64,000 nt of DNA from Streptomyces sp. NBC_01478 (GTDB taxonomy: Bacteria; Actinomycetota; Actinomycetes; Streptomycetales; Streptomycetaceae), in assembly GCF_036227225.1 (NCBI RefSeq), contig NZ_CP109444.1, positions 10,273,501 through 10,337,500 of the forward strand. Direction: 5' to 3'. This document shows positions 1 through 10,287 of this stretch, piece after piece (position 1 is the stretch's first letter; every line of letters begins with the position of its first letter). The notes under the pieces were generated by a model that saw nothing but the letters and a program-made list of their open reading frames with translations, did no database searches and was not told the DNA's origin. The position numbers were made by a program, and so were the translations under genes.

Positions 1-855
1 GGCGGCCACGAGCAGCAACTCCGCCTTGCGGGTGGACTGACCGCCGATGCCGTCGAGCAGCCCGACCGCCGTGTCCGCGTGCGCCAGCGCCTCCCCGGCC
101 AGCCCCGCGCTCATCAGCACCTCGCAGCGGCGGACGGTCAGCATGAAGCTCGGGGTGGCCAGCTTGGCGTACATCTCCTGTGCCTCGTCGAGCAGTTGGA
201 GCGCCACCGGGATGTCGCCCGAGCGGAACGCGGCCAGCCCCCGGCTCTCCACCGCGTCCGCCTTGTCGTGCTCCTGGCCGGTGGTCTCCCACAACAGCTC
301 GGCCGCCGTGAAGTCGGCGTCGGCCCGGTCCACCGCGCCCAGCGCGAGATGCACGGTCGCGCGCAGGGTGAGCGCCCGCGCCGTCCAGATCGTGTCGTCC
401 ACCTGCCGCAGCACGGGAATCGCCCGCCGTACGTCGTCCAGCGCCTCCCGGTGACGGCCCAGCACCCACCAGACGTACGCCCGCCGGAACAGGACCCGCG
501 CCCGGGTCTGTCCCGTGCCCCGGGCGATGCCCCGCTCGAAGGCCGCCAGACCCTGCCGGGTACGGCCGGCGTGCACCAACGCCACACCGAGCGTGCCGAG
601 GACGTCCGCCTCCCGGTCCGCCGAATCCGCGCGGGCCGCCAGGTCGCGGGCGCGCCGCAGATGCCGCAGAGCGAGCCGTAGATCGCCGAAGTCCCGCTGC
701 CAGATGCCGATCACGTGATGCGCCACGGAGGCCTGGAACGGCGTCGGACCGCCGTCGAGGACCTCCCGCGCACCGGCCAGCGCCTCGCTCGGAGCCGCGA
801 ACACCATCGGCAGGAGGTCGAGAACCGAGTCGCTTCCCGCTGTCACTCCTCCCAT
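1..855 (-). CDS. TPR-repeat protein, N-terminal part (gene runs off the left edge)
   Basis: The minus-strand frame is open from an ATG at 855 to the window edge, giving about 285 residues. These consist of helical repeats rich in Ala, Leu and Arg with the TPR spacing, for example AAFERGIARG and EALDDVRRAI. Only the repeat part is visible. In actinomycetes such an N-terminus often precedes a CHAT (caspase-like) peptidase domain, and here it is divergent from a subtilase/sigma-factor operon, so a TPR-CHAT protein is my best guess, but no catalytic domain can be seen. An in-frame GTG four codons in lies right after GGGAGGA, too close to use it as a ribosome site, so ATG 855 is kept. Likely role: scaffold or sensor with protein-protein interaction repeats. 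Confidence 0.7.
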   Translation of the reverse strand, partial: MGGVTAGSDSVLDLLPMVFAAPSEALAGAREVLDGGPTPFQASVAHHVIGIWQRDFGDLRLALRHLRRARDLAARADSADREADVLGTLGVALVHAGRTRQGLAAFERGIARGTGQTRARVLFRRAYVWWVLGRHREALDDVRRAIPVLRQVDDTIWTARALTLRATVHLALGAVDRADADFTAAELLWETTGQEHDKADAVESRGLAAFRSGDIPVALQLLDEAQEMYAKLATPSFMLTVRRCEVLMSAGLAGEALAHADTAVGLLDGIGGQSTRKAELLLVAA

Positions 856-955
856 GCTAGTGGTCCCGGTTGCACACCACACAGGTTTGGTGCTGTATCA
901 AGTAGCGGTCCGGCGGCTCTGATTGACGACCGCCGCCGTAGTGGGAGGACACGCA

Positions 956-2392
956 ATGGCACCACAGCGATTCCACGAGCAGTTCGACCAGATCCAACGC
1001 TCGATGCCCGACATCCCCCTGGCGATGGGGCCGGACGACTCCGCCGAGTTCTTCTACGAGAAGGGCGTCGTGCTCGCCCGCGACGGCGAGGAGGCCCGCC
1101 TCGTCGAGGACACCGTCCGCACGCACTTCACCGCCGCCCCCGACCTCACCCCGGACTCCGTGCGCCGGGCGGGCCCCGAGACCAACCGGTCCGGCATCAC
1201 CCGCATCCAGGTCGGCGACCCGGGCCAGGGCGACCGGCGCGCCGACCACGCCGTGGCGAACGCGCTGCGCGCCCTGCGCGAACCGGAAGGCCGCGCCGGC
1301 CGCCGGCTGGTCAGCCGCAACCACGTGGTGTCGATCGCCGTGAACGCCTGTCCCGGCGACGAACCCGTGCCCGCCCCGCGCTCCGAAGGGGCCAACCCGG
1401 CGCCCGCGGAAGCCGGTTACGACCCCGACTCCGCCGTCGGCGTCCTCGTCATCGACACCGGCCTCATGCACGACTACCGGTCCTACCCGCTGCTGGCCCA
1501 CGTCCAGGGCGACGCGCAGATCAGGGAGACCGACGACGCGGGGGTGCTCCAACAGTACGTAGGGCACGGCACGTTCATCGCCGGGCTCGTCGCGGCCGTC
1601 TCGCCCAACACCGAGGTGACGGTCCGCAACACCCTCAACGACGCGGGCGCCATTCTCGAATCCGACTTCGGCGAGGCCCTGTTCGCCGCCGTCGACCAGA
1701 ACGGCTGGCCCGACGTCATCAGCCTCTCCGCCGGCACCTCCAACGGCCGCACCGACGGACTCCTCGGCGTCGAGGGCTTCATGCAGGCCCTGCGCGGACA
1801 GCGCACCCTCCTCGTCGCCGCCGCGGGCAACAACGCCAGCGCCAGCCCGTTCTGGCCCGCCGCCTACGCCGACCTGCCCGACTACCAGGACGTCGTCCTC
1901 TCGGTCGGCGCGCTGCGCAGCGACGGGGAGTTCGGCGCCTGCTTCAGCAACCACGGCGCCTGGGTCAAGGCCTACGCTCCCGGCGAGCGGCTCATCGGCC
2001 CCCTCACCGGCTTCGACACCCCCACGCCGTACGCCTACCAGCACACCACCTACGACGCCTGCCGGTTCGGCTTCACCTACACCTGCACCTGCCAATCGCC
2101 CGCCCACAAGGGCGTGTTGAGCCAGGCCGGGGACGCCGAGCCGGGCAGCCCGGACCAGGTGACCTTCGACGGGTTCGCGCACTGGAGCGGCACCTCGTTC
2201 GCCGCGCCCGTCGCCGCCGGCATGGTCGCCGCCTTCATGACGGCGAACAAGGAGAGCGACGCGCGTGCCGCCCGCGGCCAACTCCTCGCGGCCAACACCG
2301 AGTACGCCGAAGTGCGCGGGGCGCATGTACCGGCGCTGCGCCCACCCACCTGGCGCCCGGTGCCCGTCGTACCGCTCTCCCCTCCGGCATGA
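956..2392 (+). CDS. S8 family (subtilisin-like) serine peptidase
   Basis: This is a 478-residue subtilase. The catalytic triad is visible as Asp167 (VIDTG), His204 (GHGTF) and Ser414 (SGTSFAAPVAAG), with the oxyanion Asn at 292 (AAGNN). No signal peptide is seen, so it probably acts in the cytoplasm. The first 150 residues are a poorly conserved extension. I chose ATG 956 over an ATG 11 codons upstream because GGGAGG at 943-948 sits 7 nt before it. The stop overlaps nearby sigma-factor start candidates, and the gene is divergent from the TPR protein with about 100 bp between them. A cytosolic subtilase next to a sigma factor suggests regulated proteolysis in a signalling unit (inference). Confidence 0.9.
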   Translation: MAPQRFHEQFDQIQRSMPDIPLAMGPDDSAEFFYEKGVVLARDGEEARLVEDTVRTHFTAAPDLTPDSVRRAGPETNRSGITRIQVGDPGQGDRRADHAVANALRALREPEGRAGRRLVSRNHVVSIAVNACPGDEPVPAPRSEGANPAPAEAGYDPDSAVGVLVIDTGLMHDYRSYPLLAHVQGDAQIRETDDAGVLQQYVGHGTFIAGLVAAVSPNTEVTVRNTLNDAGAILESDFGEALFAAVDQNGWPDVISLSAGTSNGRTDGLLGVEGFMQALRGQRTLLVAAAGNNASASPFWPAAYADLPDYQDVVLSVGALRSDGEFGACFSNHGAWVKAYAPGERLIGPLTGFDTPTPYAYQHTTYDACRFGFTYTCTCQSPAHKGVLSQAGDAEPGSPDQVTFDGFAHWSGTSFAAPVAAGMVAAFMTANKESDARAARGQLLAANTEYAEVRGAHVPALRPPTWRPVPVVPLSPPA

Positions 2393-2451
2393 GGGCCGGA
2401 ACCGTCCCCTCCACGGCGTACGATGACATGCCGTACACGAGGGGTGGCACT

Positions 2452-3027
2452 GTGGACCGTGCAGAGGTCGGCGCGCTCGTCCAGTCCGCCGTCGACGGCG
2501 ACGCGGCGGCCTGGAAGGCGCTCGTGGAGGGTCTGAGCCCACTGGTCTGGTCCGTGGTGCGCGCCCACCGGCTCTCCGACGCCGACGGCCACGAGGTGTA
2601 CCAGACCGTGTGGTTGCGCTTCTCCCAGCATCTGCGGCGCATCCGGGAACCCGAGAAGGCCGGCTCCTGGCTGGCGTCCACCGCGCGCAACGAATGCCTG
2701 AAGGTGATCAAGAGCCTACGGCGGCTGATGCCCACGGACGATCCCCAACTCCTCGACCGCGTCAGCGAGGAGCGCACCCCCGAGCAGTCGCTGATCGACT
2801 CGGAGGAGGCGGCCTCCGACGCCGAGCGCGTCCGGCGGCTGTGGCAGGAGTTCGAGGAACTGGGCGAAAGGTGCAGGCAGTTGCTGCGGGTACTGATGGC
2901 CTCGCCGCCGCCCAGCTATCTGGAGGTGTCCGCCGGGCTGGGGATCGCCGTCGGCAGCATCGGCCCGATGCGCCAGCGCTGCCTGCGCCGGCTGCGGGCC
3001 CGACTCGACGCCCGGGGGGCGGTGTGA
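2452..3027 (+). CDS. ECF-like RNA polymerase sigma factor
   Basis: This 191-residue protein has sigma region 2 at about residues 20-90 (WSVVRAHRLSDADGHEVYQ, then SWLASTARNECLKVIKSLRR) and a region 4 helix-turn-helix near the C-terminus (YLEVSAGLGIAVGSIGPMRQRCLRRLRA, quoted in part). The start is taken as GTG 2452 because GAGGGG lies 7 nt upstream and the resulting MDRAEVGALV opening is usual for this group. An ATG at 2389 overlapping the peptidase stop is also in frame. The gene overlaps the next one by GTGA. No classical zinc anti-sigma gene is adjacent, so control may come from the neighbouring protease and acidic protein. Confidence 0.88.
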   Translation: MDRAEVGALVQSAVDGDAAAWKALVEGLSPLVWSVVRAHRLSDADGHEVYQTVWLRFSQHLRRIREPEKAGSWLASTARNECLKVIKSLRRLMPTDDPQLLDRVSEERTPEQSLIDSEEAASDAERVRRLWQEFEELGERCRQLLRVLMASPPPSYLEVSAGLGIAVGSIGPMRQRCLRRLRARLDARGAV

Positions 3028-3575
3028 ACGGCATGTACGACGACGGTCCCGACCCGTTCGGTGCCTTCGGTCAGGAACCCTTCGACGACGAGGAGTTCGA
3101 CGACGGTGGGGGCGAACAGGGCGACGACGGCGGGGAGTTCGACGACGGACTCCTGGAGGAGGAGCTGCGGCAGGCCGCTGCCGTCCTGGACCCGGTCCCC
3201 GCCGAGCTGCTCCAACTCGCCATGGACGCCTACGCCTTCCACGACCTCGACGCCCGGCTCGCGGAGCTCACCTTCGACTCCCTGGTCGACGCGATCCCGA
3301 TCAGAGGAGCCACGGACGTACCCCGCATGCTCACCTTCACCGCGGGCGCCCTCAGTATCGACGTGGAGGTGACGAGCGAGGGCCTGATGGGTCAGGTGAT
3401 GCCGCCCCAGGCGGCCGGCATCGAGGTCCTCGGCGGCTCCCAGCTCCTGCGCCCCACCACCCTCACGGCCGACGCCATGGGCCGCTTCGCCGGCGACACA
3501 CCCCCGGCCGGCCCCTTCGCGCTACGGCTGCGGGCCGGCGGGGAGGTCGTCGTCACGGAGTGGCTGCGGGCGTGA
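3024..3575 (+). CDS. Acidic protein coupled to the sigma factor gene, function unknown
   Basis: A 183-residue protein whose GTG start overlaps the sigma-factor stop (GTGA), so it is translationally coupled. Residues 5-45 are very acidic with Asp/Glu/Gly runs. Residues 55-95 hold the segment AYAFHDLDARLAELTFDSLVD, a pattern I associate with small proteins encoded beside actinobacterial sigma factors. The C-terminal half looks like a beta-rich domain (GQVMPPQAAGIEVLGG, ending in VVVTEWLRA). The position suggests a partner or antagonist of the sigma factor, but no anti-sigma motif is visible. No membrane segment is seen. Confidence 0.75.
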   Translation: MNGMYDDGPDPFGAFGQEPFDDEEFDDGGGEQGDDGGEFDDGLLEEELRQAAAVLDPVPAELLQLAMDAYAFHDLDARLAELTFDSLVDAIPIRGATDVPRMLTFTAGALSIDVEVTSEGLMGQVMPPQAAGIEVLGGSQLLRPTTLTADAMGRFAGDTPPAGPFALRLRAGGEVVVTEWLRA

Positions 3576-3584
3576 CCGCCGGTC

Positions 3585-3620
3585 CGCGAGGACGGAGTGC
3601 GCTACGCCTCCGTCCTCGCG
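3585..3620. terminator. Bidirectional hairpin terminator
   Basis: A perfect 13-bp inverted repeat (3585-3597 with 3608-3620) with a 10-nt loop lies between the convergent sigma-partner gene and the P450 gene. It has no U-tract, as is common for Streptomyces terminators. Confidence 0.75.
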
Positions 3621-3630
3621 CACGAGCCGC

Positions 3631-4854
3631 CTACCAGGTCACCGGCAGCGTCTGCGGCCCGCGGATCATGGTCTTCCGGCGCCAGACGATCTCCTCGGCG
3701 GGCACGGCGAGTCGAAGCCCCGGGAGGCGGTCCAGCAGGGTGTCGACGAGGAGTTCGGTCTGGAGCCGGGCCAGTACGGCGCCGGTGCAGTAGTGCGCGC
3801 CGTTGCCGAGGGCCAGGTGCGGGTTGGGATCGCGGTCGACGTCGATGCGGTCCGGGTCCGGGAAGACGGCCGGGTCGCGGTTGGCGGCGAGATAGGAGAC
3901 GTAGACCGGGTCGCCCGCGCTGATGCGCAGGCCGTGCAACTCGACGTCCTCCAGGGCGATCCGGGCCAGCCCGACCGAGGAGCGGTGCGGAATGTAGCGC
4001 AGGAGTTCGTCCAACGCGGCACTCCGTGACTCGGGTTGGCCGCGCAGCCGCTCCAGCAGGTCGGGGCGGGTGAGCATCAGGTACAGCATCTGGCCGCAGT
4101 TGTGGGTGACCGCCTCGCCGCCGATCTGCAGCGGGCCCGCCACGCCGGCCGCCTCCGGCTCGCTGATCTCGCCCCGGGCCACGGCGTTGCCCAGCAGGGA
4201 GTACACATCGGTGCCCTTGCTCCCGGCGCGGGCGCGGATGGTGTCCGTGATCCACGCGTACATGCCGTTCTTGGCGCGGTCGGCGGCCTCGGCGCCGCCG
4301 GACGTGGAGATGATCTGCCGCGTCCAGGCGTGCACCTGGTCCCGGTCCTCGTCGGGCACGCCCATGACCTCGCTGACCACGGTGATCGGGAAGGGCTCCA
4401 GGACCCGCTCGATCAGATCGGCCGGGGGCCCGTCCGCCACGACGCCGTCCACCAGCGCGTCGAGCAGTGACTGCGCCCGCGGCCGCAGCCGCTTCATCGC
4501 ACCGACCGTGAACGCGCCCGCGATCGCCCTGCGCAGCCGGTTGTGGTCCGGCTGGTCGGCGAACGCCAGTGAGCCCGGGCGCGGCTTGAAGTGCGGTGCC
4601 ATGCGCGTCACTTGACGCGTGGTGACCTCCGCGCGGCCGAACCGCGGATCATTGGTGATCATCTTCACGTCGTCGTAGCGGGTGGCCAGCCACGCCCAGC
4701 CCTCGCCGTGCGGCAGCCGGATCCGGTTCAGCGGGCCCTCGCGCATCAGCTCCGCGAGGACCGGGTCGAACTCCGTCCCGGTCAGGTCGAGCGGGGGCCA
4801 GTCCCGGACGGGGGGCGGGGCCTGGCCGGTCAGCGTGGTGGTCTCCTCGGTCAT
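3631..4854 (-). CDS. Cytochrome P450
   Basis: A soluble bacterial P450 of 407 residues, the usual size. The haem-binding loop LALGNGAHYCTG carries the axial Cys356, with Leu replacing the usual first Phe. The K-helix ExxR is ELLR within LDELLRYIP. The I-helix segment reads IGGEAVTHN, so the usual acid-Thr pair is replaced by Ala-Val-Thr-His, which may change proton delivery. The start is ATG 4854, with GAGGG 8 nt upstream; a GTG three codons earlier is less likely. No ferredoxin, terpene synthase or other scaffold gene is adjacent, so the substrate is unknown. Confidence 0.93.
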   Translation of the reverse strand: MTEETTTLTGQAPPPVRDWPPLDLTGTEFDPVLAELMREGPLNRIRLPHGEGWAWLATRYDDVKMITNDPRFGRAEVTTRQVTRMAPHFKPRPGSLAFADQPDHNRLRRAIAGAFTVGAMKRLRPRAQSLLDALVDGVVADGPPADLIERVLEPFPITVVSEVMGVPDEDRDQVHAWTRQIISTSGGAEAADRAKNGMYAWITDTIRARAGSKGTDVYSLLGNAVARGEISEPEAAGVAGPLQIGGEAVTHNCGQMLYLMLTRPDLLERLRGQPESRSAALDELLRYIPHRSSVGLARIALEDVELHGLRISAGDPVYVSYLAANRDPAVFPDPDRIDVDRDPNPHLALGNGAHYCTGAVLARLQTELLVDTLLDRLPGLRLAVPAEEIVWRRKTMIRGPQTLPVTW

Positions 4855-4912
4855 GCCGTCCACCCTCGTACGCTTCCGGCCGCCTGTCCTGCGGGGCTGC
4901 TCCAGCCGGAGG

Positions 4913-5725
4913 TCAGTCGCTCACGGCGGTCACGAGCGCCGCCAGCGCGGCGGCGAGCCGGGCGACGCCGGGGCCGTCGGGCAGGCCGCCGGGCTCCGTC
5001 ATGTACGTGTCCCGGCGGATCTCCACCATCAGGGCGCCGACGGCCGGCTCCTCGCCGTAGAACTCCAGCGGGACGTAGACCCCCCGGAACGGGCTGTCGA
5101 GCCCGGTCTCCCCGCACTCCGCGAACGCCTTCCGTGCCGCCGACAGCAGTGCGGGCGGGGTGTGGACGGTGTCGGTGCCCAGGCAGACGGCCGGCCGGGG
5201 GTCGGTGCCGTGGAGTTCGTAGGGGAGCGCGGCGGTGGGGTAGGAGTGCAGGTCGATGAGGACGGCCCGGCCGGTCGTGGCCAGGCGGTCGGCGACGGCC
5301 TCCGTCATCGCGCGGGCGTACGGCCGGAAGTAGCGCTCGACCAGCGGACCGGGGTCGTGGTCGGCGGGCCGTAGGTCGGCGTGGTGCGTGGTGCGGGTGT
5401 AGACCGCGCCCATGCCCACGGAGAGCATCTCCTCCCGCTCGTCCGGGAAGCGTTCCGGATCGACGACCAGACGCGACAGTCGGTTCACGAACCGCCACGG
5501 GGTGAGGGCACACGCGCGTGCCGCCTCATCGGCGATCCGGGCCGTGTGACTGTCGGTGATGTGGTCCAGCTCGCGCTCCAGCGCCGGGTCGTCCAGCAGG
5601 AGGTCCGCGCGGACGTCGGCCGGTATCTCCCGCGCGGAGTGCGGCACATGAAGGATCACGGGCGAGTCTGCGGCGCCGGGCAGCAGCTCGAAGGACGGCG
5701 AGGGCGGCGCGGAGGGATGGGACAC
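4913..5725 (-). CDS. N-formylglutamate amidohydrolase family protein
   Basis: This 270-residue protein begins with ILHVPHSAREIP, the typical N-terminal metal-ligand segment of the N-formylglutamate amidohydrolase fold, followed by DHITDSHT. A second conserved block, VLIDLHSYP, and a late ALMVEIRRDTYM complete the family pattern. The family hydrolyses N-formyl-L-glutamate to glutamate and formate, at the end of one histidine degradation route. No other hut gene is nearby, so the actual substrate is uncertain. The GTG start at 5725 is preceded by GGGGAG at 7 nt. Confidence 0.85.
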   Translation of the reverse strand: MSHPSAPPSPSFELLPGAADSPVILHVPHSAREIPADVRADLLLDDPALERELDHITDSHTARIADEAARACALTPWRFVNRLSRLVVDPERFPDEREEMLSVGMGAVYTRTTHHADLRPADHDPGPLVERYFRPYARAMTEAVADRLATTGRAVLIDLHSYPTAALPYELHGTDPRPAVCLGTDTVHTPPALLSAARKAFAECGETGLDSPFRGVYVPLEFYGEEPAVGALMVEIRRDTYMTEPGGLPDGPGVARLAAALAALVTAVSD

Positions 5726-5870
5726 GGGCGGCTCCCCGGGGCGTTGTCAGTGGCGTGGTGCAGGATCAAGGTATCCGCATCGACGATCACGGACCGGGGG
5801 AGCACGACCGTGCCTGTCGGCAACGAGCAGATCACCGGGCGCCCCGCCGACGACCCCGGAAGCCGAAGGG

Positions 5871-6482
5871 TCAGGGCAGCACGAGCGGTGCCGGCCGGTT
5901 CGTTCCCCGGGGCGGCGGCACGGACACCGTCTGGACCCGCACGTCGAGCAGGGAGTGCCGGCAGTCGTACGACGGCGCCGTGTCGACCAGCACGCGATAG
6001 ACGACCTTGGTGCCACAGCCGATCCGGCCCGGTCCTATGCGCAGCTCCGCACCCCTGATCCGGGCCGGCGGGGCCTGCGCCGCGCTCGGCTGGGACTCGG
6101 AGCCCAGCAGCTCGACACAGGGCACGCCCAGACACACCCGGAACGGCTCACCGCGGTCGAACGCGCTGCTGGCGATGTCCCGCCGCCCCGGATTGGTCAG
6201 CACCACCGTGACGACGTACGGGTCGCTGAGCAGGGTGCCGTTGCGCCGGATCTCCAGACCCGCGCCGATGTGCCGGTCCACCAACGGGGCATGGTCCACG
6301 CTGTAGTTGAGGCGCCGACGAGGATGGGCGGCTCTGAACGCGGCCCAGATCGCACCGCAGCCCACGATGACGGCGACAGCGACTCCGGCCGCCGTCCAGA
6401 ACGCCTCCAGCGTGTAGAAGGCGCCGGACGCGACGGGCAGGGACGTCGGGGTGACGGGCAGGGAAGCGGAGACGGCGGCCAT
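5871..6482 (-). CDS. Single-pass membrane protein, unknown function
   Basis: A 203-residue protein with one membrane segment at about residues 22-46 (FWTAAGVAVAVIVGCGAIWAA) and a basic stop (RRRLNY). The rest is a predicted beta-rich soluble domain with two close cysteines (VCLGVPC). The start is ATG 6482, with GGAGGG 6 nt upstream. It lies 14 bp downstream of the DUF397 gene and is probably cotranscribed with it and the HTH gene, which makes it a candidate output or partner of that regulatory pair. I do not recognise the family. Confidence 0.75.
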   Translation of the reverse strand: MAAVSASLPVTPTSLPVASGAFYTLEAFWTAAGVAVAVIVGCGAIWAAFRAAHPRRRLNYSVDHAPLVDRHIGAGLEIRRNGTLLSDPYVVTVVLTNPGRRDIASSAFDRGEPFRVCLGVPCVELLGSESQPSAAQAPPARIRGAELRIGPGRIGCGTKVVYRVLVDTAPSYDCRHSLLDVRVQTVSVPPPRGTNRPAPLVLP

Positions 6483-6496
6483 GGACGGCCCTCCGC

Positions 6497-6730
6497 TCAG
6501 GAGCGGTGGACGGGATCCCCGCCCGCCGCCGTGTCGAGGAACCTGCGCCACTCCCGCGGCGCGAAGACGAGGGCGGGGCCGCCGGTGCGCTTGGAGTCCC
6601 GGACGGCGACGACAGCGCCGACGGCGGCGACCTCGACACACGCGCCGTTGCCCGAACTGCGGCTGCTCCTGCGCCAGTCGGAGGAGTCGAGGACGGCCTG
6701 CGGTATCCGTCGTCCGTGGGGTGTGCTCAT
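6497..6730 (-). CDS. DUF397 small protein
   Basis: A 77-residue protein with the DUF397 hallmarks: DWRRSSRSSGNGACVEVA, then VAVRDSK, and FAPREWRRFL at the C-terminus. Its ATG overlaps the stop of the upstream HTH gene (ATGA at 6727-6730). DUF397 proteins are found beside WhiJ-like HTH-DUF5753 regulators in Streptomyces and are thought to act with them in developmental control, as partner or antagonist. The mechanism cannot be read from the sequence. Confidence 0.93.
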   Translation of the reverse strand: MSTPHGRRIPQAVLDSSDWRRSSRSSGNGACVEVAAVGAVVAVRDSKRTGGPALVFAPREWRRFLDTAAGGDPVHRS

Positions 6731-7590
6731 GGTGCGTGTATCTCCCTTGCTATCCGCTCCAGCGTCGCGGGTGTGTCCTGCGGGTCCGGAGCGGCGGCCC
6801 GCACCAGGTCGAAGGTCTGGATGAAGGTGCGCACATCGCGCTCCCGCTCCAAGTACACGTTGCCTGCGATGGAGTTGATGTAGACGACCGTGGGCATCCG
6901 GGGTTCGAACTCCATGAGGGAGAACGTCCCCGCGAGGGCCGCGTGGGCGCCCTTGGCGGTCGGCATGACCTGGATCGTCACGTTCGGCAGCGCCGTCGCC
7001 TCGATCAGATGCTCCAGTTGGGCGGCCATGGTCTCCTTGCCGCCGACGGGGCGTTGCAGGACGCTCTCCTCCATCACCACCCACAGCTCCAGCGGGTCCG
7101 GTTCGCGGGTCAGCAGCTCCTGGCGCTCCTTGCGGAAGCGCACCAACTGGTCCACTTCGGAAGGCTCGTTGGGCCGGACGGCCGCGATCACGGCGCGCGC
7201 GTACTCCTCGGTCTGCAGCAGACCGTGCACGAACGTCGGCTCGTACGAGCGCAGCACGCGGGCGTCGGCCTCCAGCCCCGCGTAGGTGGCCATGCCCGAG
7301 GGCAGCACCTCGCCGTAGTGGGTCCACCAGCCCTGCTGCTGCGCGTCCTTGTGGATCTGCATGACCGTCTCGATCCGCACCGGATCGGTCACTCCGTACC
7401 ACTGCAGCAGATCCCGGACGTCCCGCGCCTTGATCGGGGCCTGTCCGGTCTCCACCCGGCTGATCTTGGACATGGAGCACTCGAGGTGTGTCGCCACGTC
7501 CTCGATCCGCATCCCCGCGTGTTCCCGCAGCCGCCGCAGCTCGGATCCGAGCTGGCGGCGCCGTACCGTCGGGCCGGCGGCCGTGGCCAT
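6727..7590 (-). CDS. XRE-family HTH regulator with DUF5753 domain (WhiJ-like)
   Basis: A 287-residue regulator. Residues about 12-67 form an XRE helix-turn-helix (LRRLREHAGMRIEDVATHLE, then SKISRVETGQ). Residues about 90-275 match DUF5753, with the signature YEPTFVHGLLQTEEYARAVI and the late MPTVVYINSIAGNVYLE. Start ATG 7590 gives the usual short lead before the HTH; an ATG 14 codons upstream is possible. It is translationally coupled to the DUF397 gene. A perfect 14-bp palindrome about 105 bp upstream is a candidate operator. Confidence 0.93.
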   Translation of the reverse strand: MATAAGPTVRRRQLGSELRRLREHAGMRIEDVATHLECSMSKISRVETGQAPIKARDVRDLLQWYGVTDPVRIETVMQIHKDAQQQGWWTHYGEVLPSGMATYAGLEADARVLRSYEPTFVHGLLQTEEYARAVIAAVRPNEPSEVDQLVRFRKERQELLTREPDPLELWVVMEESVLQRPVGGKETMAAQLEHLIEATALPNVTIQVMPTAKGAHAALAGTFSLMEFEPRMPTVVYINSIAGNVYLERERDVRTFIQTFDLVRAAAPDPQDTPATLERIAREIHAP

Positions 7591-7694
7591 CGCCTCACCC
7601 CTCGCAGTCGCCCGGCTGAAGTCTTGCTCCATGCAAGTGTGCCCCAGCGCCAACGGCCTTGTACCACTGGTGACTTCGTTCGAGACATTTGGCT

Positions 7695-7708
7695 CACGCA
7701 ATTGCGTG
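7695..7708. promoter_or_regulatory. Perfect palindrome CACGCAATTGCGTG
   Basis: This 14-bp perfect palindrome lies in the leader region of the HTH-DUF5753 gene, about 105 bp before its start. Its symmetry suits a dimeric HTH protein, so it may be an autoregulatory operator. A shorter repeat (CTTGC-N5-GCAAG, 7623-7637) lies closer to the start. Confidence 0.45.
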
Positions 7709-7796
7709 GAGGAAGTCTCTCGGTCGCCAAGTGCGCCCGTCAGCGCGTGTGTTGGCCTGCGGGACACAGCCGGGAATGCCGTAGCCCCGGCTGGGA

Positions 7797-7840
7797 ACGT
7801 CGTGGCCCCGGCCGGGAGAACCCGGCCGGGGCCACGACGT
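7797..7840 (-). terminator. Very long hairpin terminator after icd
   Basis: A perfect 20-bp stem (7797-7816 with 7821-7840) closes on an AGAA tetraloop, 17 bp after the isocitrate dehydrogenase stop. There is no U-tract. It should end icd transcription. Confidence 0.85.
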
Positions 7841-7857
7841 ACACATGGCTCGCTGCG

Positions 7858-10077
<2,220 letters not shown>

Positions 10078-10287
10078 CGGTGCTCCGCTCCACGTCTGCA
10101 ACATTGCTCGACATCAAGATATCTCGTGATGCGGTCCCACTCGACAGCGGTCCGTCCGCACTGCGCGAACACCTGTCCGTCGATCAAGGGCAACCGTTCG
10201 CCCGGCCCCGTGGTCAGTAAGGGGTGGATCACCTTCACTGACCGACGGCCGGAGCTGACCACCCGGCCGCCCGAGCGAAAGCGGATC

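Noticed and set aside
857..2542. A 561-codon minus-strand frame opposite the subtilase.
   Set aside because: It is the mirror of the subtilase coding frame in GC-rich DNA and is low complexity (Val/Gly/Ala/Glu) without motifs.
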